From: an uncultured Collinsella sp.
Lineage (GTDB): Bacteria > Actinomycetota > Coriobacteriia > Coriobacteriales > Coriobacteriaceae
Length of the DNA: 5,184 bases
Reading direction: 5' to 3'
NCBI GenBank assembly: GCA_902490095.1
Contig: CABUCQ010000136.1
Coordinates: forward strand, 1-5,184
The position numbers and the translations under genes are program-made. The notes below the pieces were generated by a model. The model searched no databases, was not told where the DNA came from, and saw nothing but the letters and a program-made list of their open reading frames with translations. Below are positions 1 through 5,184 of the stretch, piece by piece (within the stretch, counting starts at the first letter, position 1; every line of letters starts with the position of its first letter).

Positions 1-28
1 CCACTTAATGTGGCCTTCGTCTTGCGCA

Positions 29-68
29 GGACTGTAGAGCAGGCAACCTTATGCCTCGCCCCCAGTCC
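29..68. repeat. Nested inverted repeat downstream of the wall-hydrolase gene
   Basis: The arms GGACTG (29-34) and CAGTCC (63-68) enclose a second pair, AGGCA (41-45) and TGCCT (52-56), with 6-nt internal loops on both sides and a 6-nt apical loop. It starts 25 bases beyond the stop codon of the minus-strand gene, so it could be the 3' structure of that transcript. No T-run follows on either strand, so it is not a convincing intrinsic terminator. I see no gene in 1-93. Confidence 0.3.
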
Positions 69-93
69 CGGACCAACTTGCTTCAAACCGCAG

Positions 94-1302
94 CTACGAC
101 AGCGCAATACCGCCGAGCCAGCCCCAACGCACGCCAGAGCCAGTGCCATAGAAGCTAATAAACGAATCAAGCGACTTAGACGTAATGGCGCCCTCATTGC
201 TCATGACGATGCCGCCGCCAACATAGATGCCCACGTGGCCATAGATCAGACCCGGCATGCCGGTGCCGCTATGCGATGAGTCGGCCACGATCATGCCCAC
301 CTGCAGCGCCGAGCGGTCGGAGCTATAGCACCATGCGTTAAACATATCGCACGCGTTACCGCCAAAGTAGCCAACGCCGGCGTTACGGAAGACATTGGTA
401 ACCCACGCCGCGCACCAGTTCTGACCCGGCGAAGGCGTGGAGTAGCACGCGTTGACGACGGCCTGCTGCTTGCCCGAGCCGGCATTCTGCTGCGGAGTTC
501 CCGGCGCATACGATCCACCACCCGAGCTCGAACCACCCGAGTAGGAATTGTTCTTGTTCGCGGCGGCCGCGGCAGCAGCGGCGGCCTTCTTGGCAGCCTC
601 CTCGGCCTGGGCGGCAGCGAGGATCTCGGAATCGCGCTGAGCCATGAGCTCCTTGACGTCGTCGGAAAGACCGTTCAGCACAGTCTGGACTTCTTGCTGC
701 TTGGCCTGCATATCCTGCATCTGAGCAGTCTGCTGGTCCTTGAGCTTCTCTAAGTCGGCCTTCTGCGACTCGAGCTCGGTCTTTTGCGCATCGAGCTCTT
801 CCTGGATAGTCTGAATGTCCTCGATGGCGTCGCGGTCGCTCTTGTTGATCTTCTCAACATAGTGCGCATTGGCGACGAGTTCCTCAAACGAGCCAGAGGC
901 CAGCAGCAGCGACAGAATGTTCGTGCCGCCGGACTTGTAGCTGGCGGCCACGCGATCGGAAAGGTCGTTGCGCTTCTTCTTGAGCTCGGCCTTCTTTTCA
1001 TCGATCTGGGCCTGCGTGTCGTCAATCTTGCCCTGGACATTCTCGATGTCGTTGAGGGTCTGGGCATTCTTGTTGGCCAGCGCCGCATACTCATTTGCGA
1101 TGCTGTCGAGCTGGGCCTGAACCTCGTCGAGCTGGGCCTGGGCGGCATTCAGTTTATCGGTTGTTTCTTTGGAAGCCTCCGCCGCATGGGCGCGAGCGGG
1201 CAGGCCAAAAAGAACTGCCGCAGAAGCGGCGCCGAACAGGGCCTTGAGGGCAGTGCGGCGCGAGAGCTCCTGGGAAAGGATGGAATCGCTGTTTGGTGAC
1301 AT
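94..1302 (-). CDS. Secreted coiled-coil peptidoglycan hydrolase-like protein with C-terminal NlpC/P60-CHAP-type domain
   Basis: This 402-residue protein is probably an exported cell-wall hydrolase that cuts peptide or amide bonds in peptidoglycan. Residues 1-40 form a signal peptide with a Tat-like twin-arginine motif (S14-R15-R16-T17-A18-L19-K20), a hydrophobic core and an Ala-x-Ala site ending at A40. Residues 43-115 and about 145-235 are heptad-rich, Gln/Glu/Lys/Ala-rich coiled coils. They are separated by a hinge (about 119-152, SYKSGGTN then LLLASGSFEEL) that resembles the PcsB-type coiled-coil domain. A poly-Ala run (240-248) and a Gly/Ser linker (253-266) lead to a catalytic-like domain from about 278. 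In it C297 (NWCAAWV), H356 (YGHVGIYVGG) and N369 or E370 fit a Cys-His-polar triad. The ATG is preceded by GGAG at 1308-1311 (minus strand) with 5-nt spacing, which supports this start. It is transcribed divergently from galE. The domain architecture is clear, but the exact bond cleaved and the family (CHAP or NlpC/P60) cannot be settled by eye. Confidence 0.88.
   Translation of the reverse strand: MSPNSDSILSQELSRRTALKALFGAASAAVLFGLPARAHAAEASKETTDKLNAAQAQLDEVQAQLDSIANEYAALANKNAQTLNDIENVQGKIDDTQAQIDEKKAELKKKRNDLSDRVAASYKSGGTNILSLLLASGSFEELVANAHYVEKINKSDRDAIEDIQTIQEELDAQKTELESQKADLEKLKDQQTAQMQDMQAKQQEVQTVLNGLSDDVKELMAQRDSEILAAAQAEEAAKKAAAAAAAAANKNNSYSGGSSSGGGSYAPGTPQQNAGSGKQQAVVNACYSTPSPGQNWCAAWVTNVFRNAGVGYFGGNACDMFNAWCYSSDRSALQVGMIVADSSHSGTGMPGLIYGHVGIYVGGGIVMSNEGAITSKSLDSFISFYGTGSGVRWGWLGGIALS
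559..585 (-). repeat. Poly-alanine codon run (GCN)9 in linker
   Basis: Nine consecutive alanine codons encode residues 240-248 of the wall-hydrolase-like protein. The codons are mixed (GCC, GCG and GCT), so this is not a pure trinucleotide microsatellite and slippage is less likely. It marks the junction between the coiled coil and the Gly/Ser-rich linker. Confidence 0.8.
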
Positions 1303-1363
1303 ATGTACTCCGTTACATGTTTATTTATATGTCGCTCAACTCATACATATTAGCGTACATATG
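1300..1363. repeat. 9-bp inverted repeat flanking the hydrolase leader
   Basis: CATATGTAC at 1300-1308 and GTACATATG at 1355-1363 are perfect reverse complements separated by 46 bases of AT-rich sequence. The first arm overlaps the start codon and spacer of the minus-strand gene. The second lies within the spacer of its candidate promoter. The placement would suit a looped or two-site repressor, but it may be chance in AT-rich DNA. Confidence 0.35.
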
Positions 1364-1374
1364 GCGCGTCCCAA
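1347..1374 (-). promoter_or_regulatory. Candidate promoter for the wall-hydrolase gene
   Basis: Read on the minus strand, TTGGGA (1374-1369) and TAATAT (1352-1347) are separated by 16 bases. Each matches 4 of 6 bases of the housekeeping sigma consensus. The predicted start point would leave a leader of about 40 bases before the ATG. TATAAA a little further downstream on the same strand is an alternative -10 but lacks a partner -35. Confidence 0.35.
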
Positions 1375-1441
1375 CGATTTCCACGAACGGCAGGAAACTA
1401 CAAGGTCAGCGGCTCGTAAGCAAATGCCAAAGATCAGGTTA

Positions 1442-1451
1442 TGCGTACGCA
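1442..1451. promoter_or_regulatory. Perfect 10-bp palindrome in the divergent intergenic region
   Basis: TGCGTACGCA is a perfect palindrome lying between the two divergent genes, about 75 bases upstream of the galE candidate -10. It could be a dimeric regulator site. No second copy is visible in the window and no regulator gene is adjacent, so its role is conjecture. Confidence 0.3.
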
Positions 1452-1503
1452 AGCTCTTCTGATGAGTACGTTAGCACAATCCTCTGCTTTTCCCACAGCG
1501 CAC

Positions 1504-1532
1504 GATTTGGGCGTCCCTGCCTGCGCTATACT
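1504..1532 (+). promoter_or_regulatory. Candidate galE promoter
   Basis: TATACT at 1527-1532 matches 5 of 6 bases of the -10 consensus and lies 37 bases upstream of the galE ATG, giving a leader of about 30 bases. The -35 region is poor: GATTTG is at the 17-bp position, and TTTGGG or TTGGGC are only 14-15 bp away. The call rests on the -10 and the spacing to the gene. Confidence 0.45.
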
Positions 1533-1569
1533 CCCCTGAAGAAGTGTTCCTGATTCGATAGGAGACTAC

Positions 1570-2631
1570 ATGTCCAAAGCACTCGACCCCAAAGACACCT
1601 GCGTCCTCGTTACCGGTGGCGCCGGCTTTATCGGCTCGCACACCGTCGTTCAGCTGCTCGAGGGTGGCTACCAGGTCGTCATCGTCGATGATCTTTCCAA
1701 CTCCAGCGCCGTCGCCGTCGACCGCGTCAAGACCATCGTGGGCGACGAGGCCGCCAAGAACCTCACCTTCTACGAGGCCAACGTGCTCGACCGCGATGCG
1801 ATGAACAAGATCTTCGATACCCATCAGATCGACCGCGTCATCCACTTTGCCGGCTTTAAGGCCGTCGGCGAGTCAGTGAGCAAGCCCGTCGAGTACTACC
1901 ACAACAACATCGAGAACACCCTGGTGCTCATCGACGTCATGCGCAACCATGGCTGCAAGTCCATCATCTTCTCGAGCTCCTCGACCGTCTACGGCGACCC
2001 GGACAACCCGCCCGTCACCGAGGAGGATCCTAAGAAGCCCGCGACCAACCCCTATGGTTGGACCAAGTGGATGATCGAGCAGATCCTTATGGACGTCCAC
2101 ACCGCCGACCCCGAGTGGGACGTCGTGCTGCTCCGTTACTTCAACCCCATTGGCGCTCATCCGTCGGGCCTGATCGGCGAGGACCCCAAGGGCATCCCCA
2201 ACAACTTGGTGCCCTATGTCGCCCAGGTCGCCGTGGGCAAGCTCGAGGCCGTTCAGGTCTTTGGCAACGACTACCCCACCCCCGACGGCACCGGCGTGCG
2301 CGACTACATCCACGTGTGCGATCTGGCCTCTGGTCACGTTGCCGCCCTTAACTGGATGAACGGCAAGACCGGCGTCGAGATCTTTAACTTGGGCACCGGC
2401 ACCGGCACCTCGGTACTCGAGGTCGTCGCCGCCTTCTCCAAGGCTTGTGGCAAGGAGCTGCCCTACGTGATCCGCGAGCGCCGCGCCGGCGACATCGCTG
2501 CCAACTGGTGCGATGCCTCCAAGGCCGAGCGCATGATGGGCTGGAAGGCCCAATACGACATCGCGGACATGTGCCGCGATAGCTGGAACTGGCAGAGCCA
2601 CAACCCCAACGGCTTCGCCGACGCCGAGTAG
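1570..2631 (+). CDS. galE: UDP-glucose 4-epimerase
   Basis: GalE interconverts UDP-galactose and UDP-glucose in the cytoplasm using tightly bound NAD+, the last step of the Leloir pathway, and supplies UDP-galactose for surface glycans. The 353-residue protein is an extended short-chain dehydrogenase. It shows the Rossmann motif GGAGFIG (16-22), acidic D40-D41 for the NAD ribose, FAGFKAVGES (93-102), the Ser cluster 135-138 with S137 as the catalytic-type serine, and Y162-x3-K166. RDYIHVCDLA (244-253) and RRAGDIA (304-310) are typical C-terminal signatures. Compared with the E. coli enzyme (338 residues) it has about 13 extra residues before the serine. Catalytic positions line up with a constant offset (S124/S137, Y149/Y162, K153/K166). 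The same offset puts N312 at the E. coli Y299 gatekeeper position. The ATG follows AGGAG (1560-1564) with 5-nt spacing. It appears to be a single-gene unit with its own promoter and terminator. Confidence 0.97.
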   Translation: MSKALDPKDTCVLVTGGAGFIGSHTVVQLLEGGYQVVIVDDLSNSSAVAVDRVKTIVGDEAAKNLTFYEANVLDRDAMNKIFDTHQIDRVIHFAGFKAVGESVSKPVEYYHNNIENTLVLIDVMRNHGCKSIIFSSSSTVYGDPDNPPVTEEDPKKPATNPYGWTKWMIEQILMDVHTADPEWDVVLLRYFNPIGAHPSGLIGEDPKGIPNNLVPYVAQVAVGKLEAVQVFGNDYPTPDGTGVRDYIHVCDLASGHVAALNWMNGKTGVEIFNLGTGTGTSVLEVVAAFSKACGKELPYVIRERRAGDIAANWCDASKAERMMGWKAQYDIADMCRDSWNWQSHNPNGFADAE

Positions 2632-2653
2632 CAAAAACCTACATACCGCTCTT

Positions 2654-2687
2654 GCCCCGATCTCACGTTGTGAGGTCGGGGCTTTTT
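2654..2687 (+). terminator. Intrinsic terminator after galE
   Basis: A 13-bp stem (2654-2666 with 2670-2682) begins GCCCCGA and contains a single T-G wobble. It closes on a GTT loop and is followed directly by five T residues (2683-2687). It starts 23 bases after the galE stop codon, so it should separate galE from malQ. Confidence 0.93.
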
Positions 2688-2736
2688 CATGGCATGTAAC
2701 CATTCGCCGAAAATCGACCAACTTTTTTATCTTGCC

Positions 2737-2766
2737 TGTACATGTTTAAACAACATGTTTTACAAT
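2737..2766 (+). promoter_or_regulatory. Candidate malQ promoter
   Basis: TGTACA (2737-2742, 4 of 6 consensus bases) and TACAAT (2761-2766, 5 of 6) are separated by 18 bases in an AT-rich patch unlike the GC-rich surroundings. The start point would fall near 2773, giving a leader of roughly 80 bases before the malQ ATG. The spacer is filled by palindromic sequence, annotated separately. Confidence 0.55.
2740..2760. promoter_or_regulatory. Putative operator in the malQ promoter spacer
   Basis: ACATGTT (2740-2746) and AACATGT (2752-2758) form a 7-bp inverted repeat with a 5-bp spacer. Within it TGTTTAAACA (2743-2752) is a perfect 10-bp palindrome. ACATGTTT also occurs as a direct repeat (2740-2747 and 2753-2760) with a 13-bp period. 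Dyad symmetry between -35 and -10 is where a repressor would occlude RNA polymerase. The regulator is unknown, and this does not match the CG-centred operators typical of LacI-family MalR or CcpA. Confidence 0.5.
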
Positions 2767-2838
2767 AGGCGTATCGAATCAGAACATCGGAGGCGGACTG
2801 CACACCCATCGGCAGGCCGACCCCACAACAAGAAGGTT

Positions 2839-2843
2839 GGTGA
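2839..2843 (+). promoter_or_regulatory. Ribosome-binding site deciding the malQ start
   Basis: GGTGA, part of the extended Shine-Dalgarno complement, lies 8 bases before the ATG at 2852. In-frame TTG (2837) and GTG (2840) codons overlap or adjoin it and have only AAGAAGG less than 4 bases upstream, which is too close. A stronger GGAGG at 2789-2793 has no ATG, GTG or TTG at a useful distance. Confidence 0.65.
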
Positions 2844-2851
2844 GCGCATTC

Positions 2852-4357
2852 ATGGAGCGTGCAAGCGGCGTCCTCATGCCCGTCTCATCTCTGCCCGGAC
2901 CATACGGAATCGGCGGCTTTGGTTGGAATGCCTACGACTTCGTCGATTTTCTCGCCTCGTGCAAACAACATTACTGGCAGATTCTGCCCCTTACGACGAC
3001 CAGCTATGGCGATTCGCCCTATCAGTCGTTCTCGGCCCGCGCGGGCAACCCTAACTTCATTGACTTTGCCGAGCTTATCGAGGCCGGCTATCTGGAGCAG
3101 CACGATATCGACGGCGTGTACCTGGGCTCCGACCCCAGCAACGTCGACTACGGCGCCATCTTTGCTGGCCGCCGCCAAATCCTCGACCGTGCCGCCGAGC
3201 GCTTCGCCGCGGATAAACCGGCCGATTTCGACGACTTTATCCAGGCAAACGAGGGCTGGCTCATTCCCTACTGCGAGTTTATGACCGTGAAAGAGGAGTG
3301 CGGGCTCAAGGCCTTTTGGGAGTGGCCCGAGGAGCTCCGCCGCCGCGGCGAGGCATCCAGCAAGGCCTGCGCCGCCCATCCCGAGCGCATGCTCTACCAC
3401 CAGATGACGCAGTACTTCTTCGATCGCCAGTGGAGCCGCCTCAAGGCCTATGCCAACGAGCGCGACATTCTCATCATCGGCGACCTGCCCATCTATGTCT
3501 CGCGTGACTCCGTCGAGATGTGGGCGACGCCTGAGCTCTTTAAGATCGACGCCGCCGGCAATCCGGTGAGCGTCGCCGGCACGCCGCCCGACCAGTTCTC
3601 GGCCACCGGCCAGTACTGGGGCAACCCCATCTACGACTGGGACGCCATGGAGTCCGACGGCTTCTCCTGGTGGGAGGGCCGCATTCGCGCCGCCCTCGAC
3701 ATGTACGACGTCATCCGCCTGGATCACTTCCGCGGCTTCGAGGCCTATTGGGAGGTGCCGTTCTCCTCGCCCGATTCGTCCTACGGTTCGTGGACGCAGG
3801 GTCCCGGCCTCAAGTTCTTCAAGACGCTCGAGGAAAAGCTCGGCACGCTGCCCATCATCGCCGAGGACCTGGGTTTCCTCACCCCCGGCGTCATCGACAT
3901 GCGCGACAACTCGGGCTTCCCCGGCATGAAGATCCTGCAGTTTGCCTTTGAGGGCACCAACTCGTACTACCTGCCGCATAACTACATCGCCAACACCGTC
4001 GCCTATGTGGGCACCCACGACAACGAGACGGCGCGCGGTTGGTTTGAGGGAACGGCTACCCCGCGTCAGCGCGAGCAGGCAGCCCTGTACACCCATCAGC
4101 AGGCCGGCGAACCCATGACAGATGCACTCAATCGCACCATCGCCGCCAGCGTGAGCGACACGTGCATCTACACCATGCAGGATTTGCTCAACTTGGGCAA
4201 CGAGGCGCGCATCAACACCCCTGCCACGCTGGGCGGCAACTGGACCTGGCGCATGCTCGACGGCGCCATCACCCGCGAGCTCGAGCACAAGCTCACCGAC
4301 TGGACCGAGACCTACTTCCGTATCCCGTCGGAAGCCGAAATCGAGCTTCCTCAATAG
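2852..4357 (+). CDS. malQ: 4-alpha-glucanotransferase (amylomaltase, GH77)
   Basis: MalQ transfers alpha-1,4-glucan segments between maltooligosaccharides in the cytoplasm. It releases glucose and makes chains long enough for phosphorylase. Translated from the ATG at 2852, the protein is 501 residues, the usual size for a compact bacterial amylomaltase. It begins with the family hallmark RASGVLMPVSSLPGPYGIGG, followed by a SYGDSPYQ motif and GDLPIYV. The region PPDQFSATGQYWGNPIYDW (about 246-264) is the conserved active-site stretch. Catalytic residues by family comparison are nucleophile D291 (RLDHFRG), acid/base E338 (IIAEDLG) and stabiliser D390 (GTHDNET), matching D293, E340 and D395 of the Thermus enzyme. 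It lies upstream of glgP in the same orientation, so the two probably work on the same glucans. A GC-rich codon bias leaves a long antisense open frame that I regard as an artefact. Confidence 0.97.
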   Translation: MERASGVLMPVSSLPGPYGIGGFGWNAYDFVDFLASCKQHYWQILPLTTTSYGDSPYQSFSARAGNPNFIDFAELIEAGYLEQHDIDGVYLGSDPSNVDYGAIFAGRRQILDRAAERFAADKPADFDDFIQANEGWLIPYCEFMTVKEECGLKAFWEWPEELRRRGEASSKACAAHPERMLYHQMTQYFFDRQWSRLKAYANERDILIIGDLPIYVSRDSVEMWATPELFKIDAAGNPVSVAGTPPDQFSATGQYWGNPIYDWDAMESDGFSWWEGRIRAALDMYDVIRLDHFRGFEAYWEVPFSSPDSSYGSWTQGPGLKFFKTLEEKLGTLPIIAEDLGFLTPGVIDMRDNSGFPGMKILQFAFEGTNSYYLPHNYIANTVAYVGTHDNETARGWFEGTATPRQREQAALYTHQQAGEPMTDALNRTIAASVSDTCIYTMQDLLNLGNEARINTPATLGGNWTWRMLDGAITRELEHKLTDWTETYFRIPSEAEIELPQ

Positions 4358-4405
4358 GAGCTACCGCGCCCGACCCCTCCCCACCGTGCGGACGCGCTTG
4401 CTTTT

Positions 4406-4445
4406 CCCGCGCGAGGCCACCCCAATCCCCTCGCGCGGGCTTCTT
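4406..4445 (+). terminator. GC-rich hairpin between malQ and glgP, weak terminator
   Basis: The arms CCCGCGCGAGG (4406-4416) and CCTCGCGCGGG (4429-4439) pair perfectly over 11 bp with a 12-nt loop. The tail is CTTCTTA, not a clean T-run. The stem is strong, but the interrupted tail suggests partial termination that lets some transcripts continue into glgP, which would set a malQ-to-glgP expression ratio. It could also act as an mRNA-stabilising structure. Confidence 0.65.
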
Positions 4446-4485
4446 ATGAATTGCAGACATGAAACAACCCATCACAGGAGAAAAC

Positions 4486-5184
4486 ATGCCCCAAATTAAC
4501 CTCATGGAACTCGCCGAGCAGTCTTTTGGCACCTCGCTCGAGCAGCTCGACGACCGTCGCATTTACAAGCTGCTGGTCAAACTCGTGCAGGAGCGCTCCG
4601 CCGCCCGCCCGCTCAACAACGGCAAGAAAAAGCTCTATTACATTTCCGCCGAATTTTTGATCGGCAAGCTGCTCATCAACAACATGATCGACCTCGGCAT
4701 CTACGACGAGGTTAAGGACCAGCTCACCGCCGCAGGCCACGACCTCAACAAGATCGAGGAATTCGAGGTCGAGCCGTCACTCGGCAACGGCGGCCTGGGC
4801 CGCTTGGCCGCATGCTTCCTGGATTCCATCGCCACGCTGGGCTTGACCGGCGATGGCGTGGGCCTCAACTATCACTACGGTCTGTTCCGTCAGCGCTTTG
4901 TCGACAACCAGCAGAAGGCCGTCCCCGACGAGTGGCTCGGTGAGCAGGACATCCTAGTCGACGATGACCGCTCCTACACCGTCGAGTTCGGCGATTTTGC
5001 CGTTACTTCCAAGCTCGTCAACATCGATGTGCCCGGTTACGGCCAGCCCACCAAGAACCGCCTGCGCCTGTTCGACCTGGCGAGCGTCGACGACGGCCTG
5101 GTCCCCGGCAGCTCCATCGACTTCGACAAGACCGAGATCGCCAAGAACCTCACCTTGTTCCTCTACCCCGACGATTCCGACGAG
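4486..5184 (+). CDS. glgP: Alpha-glucan (glycogen/maltodextrin) phosphorylase, GT35, 5' part only
   Basis: The enzyme removes terminal glucose units from alpha-1,4-glucans with phosphate, giving glucose-1-phosphate, and uses pyridoxal phosphate. Only the first 233 codons are in the window, and the frame is open to the last base. Family members run to about 750-850 residues, so this is roughly 30%. Hallmarks seen are YYISAEFLIG (51-60), EPSLGNGGLGRLAACFLDS (96-114), the start of the active-site and phosphate region, and NYHYGLFRQRF (128-138). NLTLFLYPDD (221-230) follows. The PLP lysine is expected near the C-terminus and cannot be checked here. The ATG follows AGGAG (4476-4480) with 5-nt spacing. 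The 128-bp gap after malQ contains a hairpin but no convincing promoter, so co-transcription with malQ is likely. malP is an equally acceptable name if it prefers maltodextrins. Confidence 0.96.
   Translation, partial: MPQINLMELAEQSFGTSLEQLDDRRIYKLLVKLVQERSAARPLNNGKKKLYYISAEFLIGKLLINNMIDLGIYDEVKDQLTAAGHDLNKIEEFEVEPSLGNGGLGRLAACFLDSIATLGLTGDGVGLNYHYGLFRQRFVDNQQKAVPDEWLGEQDILVDDDRSYTVEFGDFAVTSKLVNIDVPGYGQPTKNRLRLFDLASVDDGLVPGSSIDFDKTEIAKNLTLFLYPDDSDE

Noticed and set aside
10..279. 89-codon plus-strand open frame at the window edge, beginning with GTG
   Set aside because: No ribosome-binding site and no recognisable motif, and two thirds of it lies antisense to the hydrolase catalytic domain.
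784..1299. 171-codon plus-strand open frame opposite the wall-hydrolase gene
   Set aside because: It is the complement of the coiled-coil coding sequence, which gives a Leu/Val/Gly-rich artefact. The minus-strand protein has a signal peptide, domain order and ribosome-binding site.
1293..1553. 86-codon plus-strand open frame across the divergent intergenic region
   Set aside because: Its composition and codon use are unlike neighbouring genes, it overlaps the start of the hydrolase gene and the galE -10, and no good ribosome-binding site precedes it.
1873..2721. 282-codon open frame antisense to galE
   Set aside because: Same codon-bias artefact. It starts beyond the galE terminator and has no domain signature.
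2837..2851. Upstream TTG (2837) or GTG (2840) as the malQ start
   Set aside because: Both overlap or crowd the GGTGA ribosome-binding site. The family N-terminus begins right after the ATG at 2852.
4330..4350. GGAAGC/GCTTCC inverted repeat at the end of malQ as a terminator
   Set aside because: It lies inside the coding sequence, has only 6 bp with a 9-nt loop and has no T-run. The GC-rich hairpin downstream is the better candidate.
2885..4354. 489-codon open frame antisense to nearly all of malQ
   Set aside because: It is codon-aligned with malQ, so its stops would correspond to TTA, CTA and TCA in the sense strand, codons that are rare in this GC-ended coding bias. The translation is Gly/Val/Ala/Leu-rich with no recognisable domain, while malQ is unambiguous.
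1..5184. CRISPR array, insertion sequence, tRNA or rRNA, or phage-like module
   Set aside because: I saw no regularly spaced repeats, transposase motifs, terminal inverted repeats, tRNA-like cloverleaf or rRNA sequence. The genes are typical chromosomal metabolic and cell-wall genes with uniform codon use.

Overview
The window looks like ordinary chromosomal DNA from a high-GC Gram-positive bacterium. G/C-ended codons dominate, ribosome-binding sites are GGAG-type, and the genes are closely spaced carbohydrate-metabolism genes. Together with a Tat-like secreted coiled-coil wall hydrolase, this suggests a gut actinobacterium of the Coriobacteriia (Collinsella-like). The taxonomic guess is inference from style and gene content, not from a marker gene.

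Layout. Positions 1-93 hold no recognisable gene, only a nested inverted repeat. Positions 94-1302 (minus strand) encode a secreted protein with a signal peptide, a PcsB-like coiled-coil region, an Ala/Gly/Ser linker and a C-terminal Cys/His peptidase or amidase domain of the NlpC/P60-CHAP type. A 267-bp divergent intergenic region (1303-1569) carries promoters for both sides and several short palindromes. galE (1570-2631, plus) encodes UDP-glucose 4-epimerase and ends at a textbook intrinsic terminator (2654-2687). A 164-bp AT-richer stretch then holds a promoter whose spacer contains nested palindromes and direct repeats, a likely operator. This leads into malQ (2852-4357, 4-alpha-glucanotransferase). 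After malQ comes a GC-rich hairpin with a poor U-tract (4406-4445), then the 5' part of an alpha-glucan phosphorylase gene, glgP (4486 to the window end).

How the genes fit together. MalQ and GlgP are the classic pair for breaking down maltodextrin and glycogen: MalQ rebuilds short maltooligosaccharides into longer chains, and GlgP releases glucose-1-phosphate from them. Glucose-1-phosphate can become UDP-glucose, the substrate side of GalE, so the three genes share a sugar-nucleotide/hexose-phosphate theme. GalE has its own promoter and terminator, whereas glgP has no obvious promoter and probably depends on read-through from malQ. The cell-wall hydrolase is divergent and probably unrelated in function.

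I found no clearly undescribed biological system. The most useful leads are the putative operator inside the malQ promoter, a non-tyrosine residue at the GalE substrate gatekeeper position, the leaky-looking hairpin between malQ and glgP, and a Tat-like signal on the wall hydrolase.
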